Positions 27,364-35,642 of a DNA stretch of 64,000 bases are shown piece by piece. The stretch is from NCBI RefSeq assembly GCF_009707955.1, contig NZ_WMDQ01000001.1, forward strand, positions 248,001 to 312,000, given 5' to 3'. How positions within the stretch are numbered: position 1 is the stretch's first letter; every line of letters begins with the position of its first letter. A program made the position numbers and the translations under genes. A model generated the notes under the pieces. The model had not been told where the DNA came from. It saw only the letters and a program-made list of their open reading frames with translations, and searched no databases. The stretch comes from Flavobacterium sp. LC2016-13. GTDB lineage: Bacteria > Bacteroidota > Bacteroidia > Flavobacteriales > Flavobacteriaceae.

Positions 27364-27915
27364 ATGTTCAGGAGATTTATTTTTTTAATTATGGGTTTAG
27401 CTATTTTCTTTTTCTTAGGAAGTGCTAAACCCACTTTTTTAACAGATGATACAACTTTGGTAATAAACAAAATTAAAATAGAAATTACCGGACTATCAAC
27501 TGTTGGCAAATACAATTGTTCTAATACCCTTTCTATAAAAGATACCATTTATATAAATTCGGTTAAAAAGAATGCTTTTAATACCGAAATTAAAATGTCA
27601 AGTTTTGATTGTGGCAACAAAATAATGACGAAAGATTTACAGGGAACCGTAAAAGTCAAACAATTTCCTAATAGTTCTGTTTGCATTACAGATGTAAAAC
27701 CCAGCGGAAAAAATTACAAATGCAAACTCAACTTTTTCATTACAGATAAAATATTAAAATACAAAGACTTTATATTATACAATTCTGATGATAAAATTCA
27801 GGGAACACTTAATCTAAAGTTTTCAGATCTTGAGTTAGAACCACCTGTAAAAATGGCCGGATTAATAAAAGTTAAAGATGATATTATAATCAATTTCAGC
27901 CTTTACAAGAACTAA
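27364..27915 (+). CDS. YceI-like periplasmic protein, diverged
   Basis: Protein of 183 aa with an N-terminal signal sequence (about 1-21). The later part shows the YceI-type strand pattern (KIKIEITGLSTVGKYNC ... KMAGLIKVKDDIIINFSLYKN) but lacks the usual GTSxxHDW opening. Four cysteines (at KYNC, FDC, SVC and YKC) could form disulfides, unlike the two full YceI proteins here. Third gene of the operon. Assignment is by pattern and context. Confidence 0.65.
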   Translation: MFRRFIFLIMGLAIFFFLGSAKPTFLTDDTTLVINKIKIEITGLSTVGKYNCSNTLSIKDTIYINSVKKNAFNTEIKMSSFDCGNKIMTKDLQGTVKVKQFPNSSVCITDVKPSGKNYKCKLNFFITDKILKYKDFILYNSDDKIQGTLNLKFSDLELEPPVKMAGLIKVKDDIIINFSLYKN

Positions 27916-28000
27916 CTTCTTTGCTTTAAAAATTCTGATGCTATATTGAGCCTACACTAAATCAGAATAATAATTATAGTTATTAAATAAATTTCTAACT

Positions 28001-28044
28001 ATGATTTTTATCATTCTCTACGATATGTGTTCATCATAAATTTG
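28001..28044 (+). promoter_or_regulatory. ATGAT-N4-ATCAT palindrome and -7 box of YceI operon 2
   Basis: ATGATTTTTATCAT at 28001-28014 and TAAATTTG at 28037-28044 are separated by 22 nt, exactly as in the first YceI promoter. The gene starts 118 nt after the palindrome, against 116 nt in the first. Confidence 0.6.
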
Positions 28045-28132
28045 ATCTAAGAAATAAGGAAAGGATTTTAATTCTACAAAAAACTCAATTGAAGTTTTCC
28101 TTATTCCAAAAACAAACTAATACCATATCAAA

Positions 28133-28726
28133 ATGAAAGCAATTAAATCAATTTTATTGACAGTGATTTTTATAACATTGTCATTACAGACAAATGCACA
28201 AAGAAATTATAGTGTGGCAAAATCAACTTTTGAAGTTGCCGGAACTTCAAATGTACACGATTGGGTAATGAAATCTACAGAAGGAAATGGTACTGCTAAC
28301 TTAACCGTTATAGACTCTAAACTAGCAGATATAAACAACTTAACGATTACGCTACCTGCAGAGAGCATAAAAAGCAGTAAAACAAGTATGGATGACGTGG
28401 CTTACGAAACCCTTGACACAAAAACATACAAAAATATCAAGTACGTTCTAAAATCTGCAAATAAACTAAACGAAACAACCTGGAATTTGATCGGAACTTA
28501 TACTATTGCAGGAATCAGTAAAGATTACAAAACCGTGGTAAATGTAACGGCTGGTAACGGAATTTTTATTTTAAAAGGATCTAACCAAATTACCTTTGCT
28601 GATTTTGGTATGTCTCCTCCAACAGCGGCTCTTGGAGTTGTTCGAGCCGGAAAAGAACTGAGTTTGATTTTCAACATTACATTAAATGATTTTAGTAAAA
28701 ATGACAATGTTTTGGTCATTAAATAG
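28133..28726 (+). CDS. YceI-family periplasmic protein, paralogue
   Basis: Protein of 197 aa with a signal peptide (cleavage near TNA-Q, residues 22-23). It carries VAGTSNVHDWVM and FGMSPPTAALGVVRAG, matching the first YceI protein along its whole length. The last 11 residues (after IFNITLN) are an extra charged tail. It has its own promoter with the same palindrome, so both units are probably co-regulated. The ligand is unknown. Confidence 0.92.
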   Translation: MKAIKSILLTVIFITLSLQTNAQRNYSVAKSTFEVAGTSNVHDWVMKSTEGNGTANLTVIDSKLADINNLTITLPAESIKSSKTSMDDVAYETLDTKTYKNIKYVLKSANKLNETTWNLIGTYTIAGISKDYKTVVNVTAGNGIFILKGSNQITFADFGMSPPTAALGVVRAGKELSLIFNITLNDFSKNDNVLVIK

Positions 28727-28867
28727 TAAAACCATTATTTTTAAATACTGAAATAAATTGTCCTTAATAATAAAAAATCAAATTATAACAGATTTTCGTT
28801 TGCATGAAATACTCTTATAATACTTATGAAAAAAAAATTATGGATCAAACTCAAAAAAAATAAAATT

Positions 28868-28884
28868 TTGGCACAACAATTGTC
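28868..28884 (+). promoter_or_regulatory. Possible sigma-54 promoter
   Basis: TTGGCAC, five bases, TTGT matches the -24/-12 sigma-54 pattern TGGCAC-N5-TTGC except for the last C. It lies about 115 nt before the alanine-rich lipoprotein gene. No enhancer site was identified. Confidence 0.4.
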
Positions 28885-28997
28885 TTGCTCTGAAAAGAAA
28901 AATAATCTTACGAAGAGCGCTTAATTTTAAAATTTGTATTTTTATTTTTTCAGCTTTATAACCTTTATATTTTATCAACTTTAAAAATGAATTAATC

Positions 28998-29363
28998 ATG
29001 AAAAAACAAATTTTAAGCTTAGCTGCTGTTGCCTTATTAGCATTCGCTGTACAATCATGCGAGAAAAAAGAACCAAAACCGGGAGAAGAAGATTTAACGC
29101 TTGGAAACAAGGTTGACACGCTTACTACAGATATTGAACAAGCAAAAGATACTGCTGTAGTTAAAGTAGAAAACGCTGCTGCTGAAGCAAAAGCTGCTAC
29201 GAATAAAACGGTTGAAGAAGTAAAAGATGCTGCTAAAAAAACAGCAACAGAAGTAAAAGAAGCTTCTAAAAAAGCTGCAGATAAAGCAGAAGCTGCTGCA
29301 AAAGCCGCTAAAGACGGAACTGTAAAAACAGCAAAAGATGTAAATGAAGCTTTGAAAAAATAA
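28998..29363 (+). CDS. Small lipoprotein with amphipathic Ala/Lys helix repeats
   Basis: Protein of 121 aa: lipobox VQSC with Cys21, then a short acidic linker, then from about residue 50 an almost uninterrupted Ala/Lys/Glu helix with near 11-residue periodicity (AAKKTATEVKEASKKAADKA and similar). This resembles group 3 LEA or apolipoprotein-like helices that lie on membranes or protect against drying stress. No specific family was recognised. It is a single-gene unit with a strong terminator and a possible sigma-54 promoter. Confidence 0.8.
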   Translation: MKKQILSLAAVALLAFAVQSCEKKEPKPGEEDLTLGNKVDTLTTDIEQAKDTAVVKVENAAAEAKAATNKTVEEVKDAAKKTATEVKEASKKAADKAEAAAKAAKDGTVKTAKDVNEALKK

Positions 29364-29385
29364 TTCTATTTAAATTCAGAATTAA

Positions 29386-29415
29386 AACCATCCGCGGCGG
29401 CGGATGGTTTTTTTT
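29386..29415 (+). terminator. Terminator after the Ala-rich lipoprotein gene
   Basis: GC-rich stem AACCATCCG/CGGATGGTT followed by eight T residues. Confidence 0.9.
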
Positions 29416-29443
29416 ATGCAAAAAAGTAAGCCAATATTTTTTG

Positions 29444-29451
29444 TATTTTTG
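29444..29451 (+). promoter_or_regulatory. -7 box upstream of the O-methyltransferase gene
   Basis: TATTTTTG fits TAnnTTTG and lies 24 nt before the ATG. No clear TTG is found at the -33 distance. Confidence 0.45.
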
Positions 29452-29475
29452 CTCTTAAATTAGAACACTTACAAG

Positions 29476-30117
29476 ATGCATTTTATTTCACAAGACCTGG
29501 AAGATTATATTGAACAACATTCTGAAAACGAACCAGAATTATTAGCAAAACTAAATAAGGAAACGTACCAGAAAATACTTTTACCAAGAATGTTAAGCGG
29601 GCATTTTCAGGGTCGCGTTTTAAGTATGCTGTCTAAATTAATTCGTCCGGTAAATATTCTTGAAATTGGTACTTATACCGGCTATGCTGCTTTATGTTTA
29701 TGCGAAGGAATGCAGGAAAACGGGCAATTGCACACAATAGATATTAAAGAAGAATTGGTCGATTTTCAAAGAAAATATTTTGATGCATCACCTTGGGGAA
29801 AACAAATTTTTCAGCATTTAGGCGAAGCAATTGATATTATTCCAAATTTGGATGTTAAATTTGATTTGGTGTTTATTGATGCTGATAAGGAAAATTACCT
29901 CAATTACTGGGAAATGATTGTTCCAAAAATGAATAAAGGCGGAATCATTTTATCTGATAATGTTCTGTGGAGCGGAAAAATCTTAGAGCCGGTACACCCA
30001 AATGATGTTAGTACGAAAGTACTTTTAGAATATAACTTACTTTTGAAAAACGATCCGAGAGTAGAAACTGTTTTATTACCAATTCGTGATGGTTTGACAG
30101 TTAGTCGGGTTCTTTAA
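29476..30117 (+). CDS. O-methyltransferase (caffeoyl-CoA OMT / TrmR-like family)
   Basis: Class I SAM-dependent methyltransferase of 213 aa. SAM motif I is LEIGTYTGYAAL (62-73); the metal-binding region is FIDADKENY (133-141) with SDNVLWSGK after it. This family includes small-molecule catechol methyltransferases and the tRNA hydroxyuridine methyltransferase TrmR. The sequence alone does not separate them. It is followed after 20 nt by a PhyH-like gene. Confidence 0.88.
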   Translation: MHFISQDLEDYIEQHSENEPELLAKLNKETYQKILLPRMLSGHFQGRVLSMLSKLIRPVNILEIGTYTGYAALCLCEGMQENGQLHTIDIKEELVDFQRKYFDASPWGKQIFQHLGEAIDIIPNLDVKFDLVFIDADKENYLNYWEMIVPKMNKGGIILSDNVLWSGKILEPVHPNDVSTKVLLEYNLLLKNDPRVETVLLPIRDGLTVSRVL

Positions 30118-30137
30118 CTCTATTCAAAAAAACATAA

Positions 30138-30860
30138 ATGAGCTACAGCAATGAAATAAATTCTGAAGGTTTTGCAATTATTAATGATGTTTATTCTGAA
30201 AATGAAATCGAGAAACTGATTTCATTAATTGAAAATACTACAGAAAACAAAACCGATAATGGAACCTTTAGAAAATCGCAGGATTTATTCGCTATTAGAC
30301 AATTTCACAAAGAGATTCCTGAAACTTTGCCTTTTATTTTCAATCAAGACCTAAAGGAAATTATTAAAGAAAACTTTGGAGAAGGTTATTTCATAACTAA
30401 ATCCATATATTTTGACAAACCTGAAAAGTCGAATTGGTTTGTTGCTTATCATCAGGATTTGACCATTTCAGTCGATAAAAAAACAGAAACAGAAAACTTT
30501 GAGAACTGGACTGTAAAGCAAAATCAATTTGCGGTTCAGCCGCCAAAAGAAATTCTAGAAGATAATTTTACTATTAGAATTCATATTGATAAAACTACAA
30601 AAGACAATGGTGCTTTAAAGGTTATCAATAATTCTCACTCAAAAGGAATTTTAAGGATTGAAAATCTTGACTTTGAAAATGAAAAAGAAACGATTTGTGA
30701 AGTACAGAAAGGTGGAATAATGATTATGAAACCTCTATTATTTCATGCTTCTAACAAAACTACAAATAACGAAAGAAGAAGAGTCATTCATATAGAGTTC
30801 AGCAATCAACAACTTCCTAATGAAATGGAATGGAGTGAGAAAATAATTCCTGAGAATTGA
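30138..30860 (+). CDS. Phytanoyl-CoA dioxygenase (PhyH)-like Fe(II)/2-oxoglutarate oxygenase
   Basis: Protein of 240 aa with a double-stranded beta-helix pattern. The metal triad is His105 and Asp107 (AYHQDLT) and His203 (LFHASNK); Arg213-215 would bind the 2-oxoglutarate carboxylate. No signal peptide. The substrate is unknown; PhyH homologues hydroxylate varied small molecules. Probably co-transcribed with the preceding O-methyltransferase. Confidence 0.85.
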   Translation: MSYSNEINSEGFAIINDVYSENEIEKLISLIENTTENKTDNGTFRKSQDLFAIRQFHKEIPETLPFIFNQDLKEIIKENFGEGYFITKSIYFDKPEKSNWFVAYHQDLTISVDKKTETENFENWTVKQNQFAVQPPKEILEDNFTIRIHIDKTTKDNGALKVINNSHSKGILRIENLDFENEKETICEVQKGGIMIMKPLLFHASNKTTNNERRRVIHIEFSNQQLPNEMEWSEKIIPEN

Positions 30861-30884
30861 TTTATTTTAAGCTTTAATATAGTT

Positions 30885-30972
30885 TGTGTCATTTCGAGGA
30901 ACGAGAAATCACATTCAAAGAGCAACGAACCGCAATTCCGTTATATGATTTGTCGTTCCTCGAAATGACACA
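30885..30972. repeat. 20-bp perfect inverted repeat of the TGTCATTTCG family
   Basis: 30885-30904 and 30953-30972 are exact reverse complements (TGTGTCATTTCGAGGAACGA). A related copy lies at 45797-45898. It looks like a dispersed, non-coding palindromic element with a 48-nt loop. It stands between convergent genes. Confidence 0.8.
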
Positions 30973-31001
30973 ATTTTTTACTTAAATTCTTTTTTAAAAA
31001 C

Positions 31002-31033
31002 CTTAGAATCTCAGCAACTTAGCACCTCAGAAC
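31002..31033. repeat. Four 8-nt tandem units after the PAP2 gene
   Basis: CTTAGAAT, CTCAGCAA, CTTAGCAC, CTCAGAAC follow without a break, directly beyond the PAP2 stop codon at 31037. No paired arm was found. Confidence 0.55.
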
Positions 31034-31036
31034 CTT

Positions 31037-31609
31037 TTATACAACCTTTTCAGGAAAATATTGTGGTTTTAATTTTCTATAAACCAAGAATAATAAAAAT
31101 CCGAAAAGCGCTCCGAAGAAATAACCTGTTAGAATATCTCCAGGATAATGCAATCCTAAATAAATACGACTATACGCGAAAATAAGCGGCCATAGAAATA
31201 GAAATCCCAGGTATTTGAAACGGCTTTTCAGAATCAAATACAAAAAGGTTGCAACCGCCATTGTATTAGCAGCGTGACCAGAGAAAAAACTATACGATTG
31301 TCGAGTCAGAACAAGACGAATATGTGAATTAATTTCAGGGTTATTACACGGACGTAAACGTTGAAAGTTATATTTGAACAAATTAGTTACCTGATCTGTA
31401 AATGTAATCAGGATGGCTATAAAAAGTACAATATATAAGGTTTGCTTACCTCCTACTTTTTTATAAATAAGATAAAAAAGAAATAGGAAAAATGGTGTCC
31501 AATAAACTTGATTGGTAATAAACAGCCAAAATCCATCGTAAGTTTCAGAACCTAAACCATTCAGATACACAAGCAAATTGGTATCTAATTCTTTTATGTT
31601 TTCAAGCAT
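31037..31609 (-). CDS. PAP2-family membrane phosphatase
   Basis: Protein of 190 aa with about five membrane helices. The three PAP2 motifs are KYNFQRLRP (79-87), FSGHA (109-113, catalytic His112) and SRIYLGLHYPGD (147-158, catalytic His154). Likely removes phosphate from a lipid diphosphate such as undecaprenyl-PP or a phosphatidyl lipid; which one cannot be told. It overlaps tatA by one base (TAATG). Confidence 0.9.
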   Translation of the reverse strand: MLENIKELDTNLLVYLNGLGSETYDGFWLFITNQVYWTPFFLFLFYLIYKKVGGKQTLYIVLFIAILITFTDQVTNLFKYNFQRLRPCNNPEINSHIRLVLTRQSYSFFSGHAANTMAVATFLYLILKSRFKYLGFLFLWPLIFAYSRIYLGLHYPGDILTGYFFGALFGFLLFLVYRKLKPQYFPEKVV

Positions 31610-31968
31610 TATATTTGGCGTTTTACAGGTCCGGAGATTGAATCTATGTCTTCTTTTACTTTGTCGATTTCTGTAGCAGTATCGCCTAATAAATTACTCG
31701 ATAAATTAGCAGTATCTCCTAATAAGTTAGTTTTTGCCTCGTTAATTTGAGCATTGATATTTCCGGTGATATCTGTCAAGGATTTAGCATCAAAACCATT
31801 GGCTTCTGCTCCTTTCTGAATTTCACTTTTAATATCGTTCGTCGCATTTTTTAACTGTGCCATCGCCTTACCCATTGTACGGGCAATTTCAGGAACTTTG
31901 TCTGAACCAAAAAGCATTAGTACTATAAACAGTATAAAAACTAATTCACCTCCACCTATACCAAACAT
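31609..31968 (-). CDS. tatA: Twin-arginine translocase subunit TatA/TatB
   Basis: Protein of 119 aa: short N-terminal membrane helix (about 6-22), the FGSDKVPEIARTMGKA hinge and amphipathic helix, then an acidic tail with a repeated NLLGDTA motif (around 81-87 and 92-98). The Tat system exports folded proteins. Whether it acts as TatA or TatB is not clear from the sequence. tatC is not in this window. Coupled to the PAP2 gene by a TAATG overlap. Confidence 0.88.
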   Translation of the reverse strand: MFGIGGGELVFILFIVLMLFGSDKVPEIARTMGKAMAQLKNATNDIKSEIQKGAEANGFDAKSLTDITGNINAQINEAKTNLLGDTANLSSNLLGDTATEIDKVKEDIDSISGPVKRQI

Positions 31969-32033
31969 ATCTTTTATTTTTGTGTAGCTACAAAGATATT
32001 AAATTTTGTAGCTGCGAGTTTTAAAATTTACTT

Positions 32034-32062
32034 AAAAAAAAAAGACTCTTTTCAGAGTCTTT
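32034..32062 (-). terminator. Terminator after the M1 peptidase gene
   Basis: Stem AAAGACTC/GAGTCTTT with a long T tract on the minus strand. Confidence 0.85.
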
Positions 32063-32073
32063 CATTTTTATAT

Positions 32074-34320
32074 TTATTCAAATTTTGACTTTTCTTCTAC
32101 TTTTGGCCAAGAGTTATTGGTTACATCAATATCAGCAGTCATTAATTTTGGGTCAATTTGTATACTTTTAATTGCTTTTGAAGTTGCATAAACTTTCTTG
32201 GCAGTATCATTATTTTTTCTCCAGATTTGAGCCGGATATTGATAATTATCTTTAGAACCGTCTTCATAAGTAATTTCAACCAGGATTGGCATAATCATTC
32301 CGCCTGGTTTATTAAATTCAACTTCGTAGAAATATTTAGGCGATTTTAAACTCGCTTTTTCATCTGCCGTAAAAGTCTGATCTACATAATCAGATAATAA
32401 TTTTACATCTTCTACTTTTAATGCTTTTTTCTTTGAGCTGCTTACCTCTGCATTTTCTCCGGAAACTAAATAAACGAATGGTCCTTTTTCAAATCCAAAA
32501 CGTCCTTTTCTCACTTTTACATCTTTAATATCAGCTGTTGGGGTTTCAGAAACATAATATTGTTTTACATCTTTAATTCCGATATCTACGAAATCTGTTG
32601 AATAAAACCATCCTCTAAAGAACCAGTCTAAATCTACAGCAGAAGCATCTTCCATAGTTCTAAAGAAATCTTCCGGTGTTGGATGTTTAAATTTCCATCT
32701 GTTTGCATACGTTCTAAAAGCATAATCAAACAAATCTTTCCCCATAACTACTTCTCTTAAAATATTAAGACCTGTGGCCGGTTTTCCGTAAGCGTTATTA
32801 CCAAATTGAACGATTGTTTCAGAATTAGACATAATTGGCTCTAAAAACTTTTGATCTCCACTCATGTATGGAACAATATTTTTTGCAGGTCCGCGTCTTG
32901 AAGGAAAATTTGGATCTAATTCCTGTTCTGCCAAATACTCTAAAAATGAATTTAAACCTTCATCCATCCAAGTCCATTGGCGTTCATCTGAGTTTACAAT
33001 CATCGGGAAGAAAGTATGTCCAACTTCATGAATTACAACACCAATCATTCCGTTTTTAACTTCTTTACTAGTCACTCCATTTTCATCAGGACGACCAAAA
33101 TTCCAACAAATCATTGGATATTCCATTCCCTGATCTTCTGCAGAAACTGAAACTGCTTTTGGATAAGGATAATCGAATGTATGAGATGAATAGCTTTTTA
33201 AAGTATGAGCAACGGTCATAGTTGAAGTTTCTCCCCAAAGCGGATTTGCTTCTTTAGGATAAACAGATTCTGCCATCACGATTTTACCGCCCAATTTTAC
33301 CGCCATTGCATCGTAAATGAATTTTCTTGAAGAAGCAATTCCAAAATCACGTACATTTTTAGCACTAAATTTCCATGTTTTTTTCTTGTCTGAGAAACCT
33401 TTTTCAGTTGCTTCAGCTTCAGCCTGAGTAACAATTACAACCGGTTTATCAAATGATTTTTGAGCTTGTTCGTAACGTTTTACCTGTTCTGCTGTAAAAA
33501 CTTCAGCTCTGTTTGTTAATTCTCCTGTAGCATCAATAACGTGATCTGCAGGAACTGTAATATTTACGTCAAAATTTCCAAAAGGAAGAGCAAACTCTCC
33601 GCTTCCCCAAAATTGCATGTTTTGCCATCCTTCAACGTCGTTATAAACGGCCATTCTTGGGTAAAACTGTGCAATTACATATAATTTATTTCCGTCTTTT
33701 TCGAACAATTCATAACCGGAACGTCCGCCTTCTTTTCTGTAATTATTGATGTTGTACCACCATTTTATAGCTAACGAAATTTTTTCTCCCGGTTTTAGAG
33801 GAGTTGCCAAATTAATACGCATCATCGTTTCGTTGATCGTATATGACATTGGATTTCCTTTTATATCTTTTACCTGTTCGATATTAAAACCACGTTCTAA
33901 GTCTTTTCTTAAGTATTTATTTGAAAAACCGTCAAGTGCCAAAACCTGATTCATTTTTTCGCTTTCGGCTAAAGTCGACTGTGTGTTTGCTTTTGCCTGA
34001 TTTTGATCCAACTGAATCCATAAATACTCTAAACTATCAGGAGAATTATTAGAATAAGTAATAACTTCAGATCCGCTTAGTTTTGAATTTTTATCGTCTA
34101 ATTCGATGTCAATTTTATAGTCTGCCTGTTGTTGATAGTAAGCAGGACCCGGCGCTCCAGAAGCTGTACGAAACATATTAGGAGTCGCCAACAAGTCATA
34201 CATTTGACTAAATTTGTTCGTATCGTACTTTCCTTGTTGTTTTGGAGCAACTGTTGTTGTGTTTTTTTCCTGAGCCATTAAAAAAGCAGGAAAAAGTAAT
34301 AATAATGAAAGTTTTTTCAT
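32074..34320 (-). CDS. Secreted M1-family (gluzincin) metallopeptidase
   Basis: Protein of 748 aa with a signal peptide (about 1-16, ending LMAQ). Zinc site HEVGH (431-435) and the third ligand Glu454 in MDEGLNSFLE; GMEYP (398-402) is the substrate-binding variant of the GAMEN motif. M1 enzymes are aminopeptidases; this long periplasmic form is common in flavobacteria. No T9SS C-terminal sorting domain is obvious. The DUF6702-like gene follows upstream in the same direction. Confidence 0.92.
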   Translation of the reverse strand: MKKLSLLLLFPAFLMAQEKNTTTVAPKQQGKYDTNKFSQMYDLLATPNMFRTASGAPGPAYYQQQADYKIDIELDDKNSKLSGSEVITYSNNSPDSLEYLWIQLDQNQAKANTQSTLAESEKMNQVLALDGFSNKYLRKDLERGFNIEQVKDIKGNPMSYTINETMMRINLATPLKPGEKISLAIKWWYNINNYRKEGGRSGYELFEKDGNKLYVIAQFYPRMAVYNDVEGWQNMQFWGSGEFALPFGNFDVNITVPADHVIDATGELTNRAEVFTAEQVKRYEQAQKSFDKPVVIVTQAEAEATEKGFSDKKKTWKFSAKNVRDFGIASSRKFIYDAMAVKLGGKIVMAESVYPKEANPLWGETSTMTVAHTLKSYSSHTFDYPYPKAVSVSAEDQGMEYPMICWNFGRPDENGVTSKEVKNGMIGVVIHEVGHTFFPMIVNSDERQWTWMDEGLNSFLEYLAEQELDPNFPSRRGPAKNIVPYMSGDQKFLEPIMSNSETIVQFGNNAYGKPATGLNILREVVMGKDLFDYAFRTYANRWKFKHPTPEDFFRTMEDASAVDLDWFFRGWFYSTDFVDIGIKDVKQYYVSETPTADIKDVKVRKGRFGFEKGPFVYLVSGENAEVSSSKKKALKVEDVKLLSDYVDQTFTADEKASLKSPKYFYEVEFNKPGGMIMPILVEITYEDGSKDNYQYPAQIWRKNNDTAKKVYATSKAIKSIQIDPKLMTADIDVTNNSWPKVEEKSKFE

Positions 34321-34386
34321 AAAATAGAATAGGTAGTTTTGTCAGGGTGTGAAAATAACAATTAAAATAATAATTTTACTTATTCA

Positions 34387-34893
34387 TTAATATTTTAACA
34401 CTTCTTTCCTTGAAGATTCTGTAAAGAGAACACTCTTTTTAGTCCCAAATGCTGAAATATGTGTAATATTCTGTTGTTCAGCATTCCAGTCAACTAAAAT
34501 AGTGTTTGAGATTTCGATCGTTTTAAGCTTATCAATATCTTTAATCCTTGAGTAACAAACTAAAACATCTCCGGCTTCAACTTCTTTAGATAAAAAAGTA
34601 ATGGGTTTAGATTGTCCGTTTATTTTTATCGTGAAATTTTCAGCAAGATATTTTTTCAATAAATCAATATCAGTCTGAGTTTCCTTATCAGTTCCTACGA
34701 AAATTTTTTGATGGTATTTCTTTTCCATTCCATTATTCAAATCATCAATAAAAATGCGGGAAGTAATTTGAATCATTTTTTTCTCAGCGGCATAATTGAC
34801 CTGAAAAACTCCCATATAAAATTTATGGAATGAAAAAGCAGAAAGTGATAAAAACAATATCCCGATTAAAGGATAAATTAATCTATTTTTCAT
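34387..34893 (-). CDS. DUF6702-like envelope protein
   Basis: Protein of 168 aa with an N-terminal signal sequence or anchor (about 4-24) and a beta-rich remainder. It opens with HKFYMGVFQVNYAAEKKMIQI, the hallmark of this flavobacterial family, which is often found beside M1 peptidase genes. No catalytic residues were recognised. The start overlaps the stop of the upstream gene by 4 nt. Function unknown. Confidence 0.7.
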   Translation of the reverse strand: MKNRLIYPLIGILFLSLSAFSFHKFYMGVFQVNYAAEKKMIQITSRIFIDDLNNGMEKKYHQKIFVGTDKETQTDIDLLKKYLAENFTIKINGQSKPITFLSKEVEAGDVLVCYSRIKDIDKLKTIEISNTILVDWNAEQQNITHISAFGTKKSVLFTESSRKEVLKY

Positions 34894-35642
34894 TTTTGAC
34901 TCATCTCAATTTTTTTAAACTCTTTGTTTTTATTGATCATAAAGTCAATCAATTCAAACTTATCTTCTGGTTTTAAGTGTTTTTTAGACTCTGAATCGTT
35001 AGAACAATACATCAAAAACAAGTCTACTTCGTCTGGTTTCAAACTTAATGTTTTTGTATAAAAATCAGGCGTAAAATTATCTTTCGCGTATTCAACAAAA
35101 GCAATATCACTTATAACTTCCTCTTTTACTGCATCATCTTTGCGCAAGAGCTTTTTAACATCTTTAAAGATTCTGACGAAATCCATTCCGTATTTAATCG
35201 TCTGATCAGAATACATTACTTTATTCTCCGGACTAGATAGCTTGTCATCTTCAAATTGCATATCAGTAATGCTTTGCGATCCTCCTTGCAATGACTTCAC
35301 TTTAAGCTCTTTATGAACCAAAACCTCTTTCAGTTCAATATTTACTAAATCCAAAGGCACAGAAAAAAGTATTTCTGCACAGTCCTTCTCTGTTAAAACA
35401 ATTTTTTTAGATTGAAACGCCAATCCCGTAAACAACAATGTATCTTTAGGTCTTGCCATAATATCAAACAATCCGCCTACGCCAATAAAAGTTCTAACAT
35501 TGGCATTTATATTCATAACATAACCACTTTCTATTGCCAGCGATTTATTTACAACTTGTCCATGCAAAGGTTTTCTTGAATTTTGTCCTGTCATAATTTG
35601 ACAAAATAGGCATATAGCGAGTATTTTAAGGCTTTTTTTCAT
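34890..35642 (-). CDS. Carboxypeptidase-regulatory-like protein, third paralogue
   Basis: Protein of 250 aa with a signal peptide (about 1-20, ending MTGQ). Residues 25-110 fit a CarboxypepD_reg-like beta-sandwich (HGQVVNKSLAIESGYVMNIN ... LLFTGLAFQSKKI). The C-terminal half is more diverged than in the other two paralogues and lacks their LGI-P-QKKYT-AERK motif. It overlaps its neighbours by 4 and 17 nt. Function unknown. Confidence 0.75.
   Translation of the reverse strand: MKKSLKILAICLFCQIMTGQNSRKPLHGQVVNKSLAIESGYVMNINANVRTFIGVGGLFDIMARPKDTLLFTGLAFQSKKIVLTEKDCAEILFSVPLDLVNIELKEVLVHKELKVKSLQGGSQSITDMQFEDDKLSSPENKVMYSDQTIKYGMDFVRIFKDVKKLLRKDDAVKEEVISDIAFVEYAKDNFTPDFYTKTLSLKPDEVDLFLMYCSNDSESKKHLKPEDKFELIDFMINKNKEFKKIEMSQK

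Noticed and set aside
28838..29119. A 93-codon minus-strand frame across the lipoprotein start
   Set aside because: It lies opposite a well-supported signal peptide and promoter region and has no recognisable protein features.
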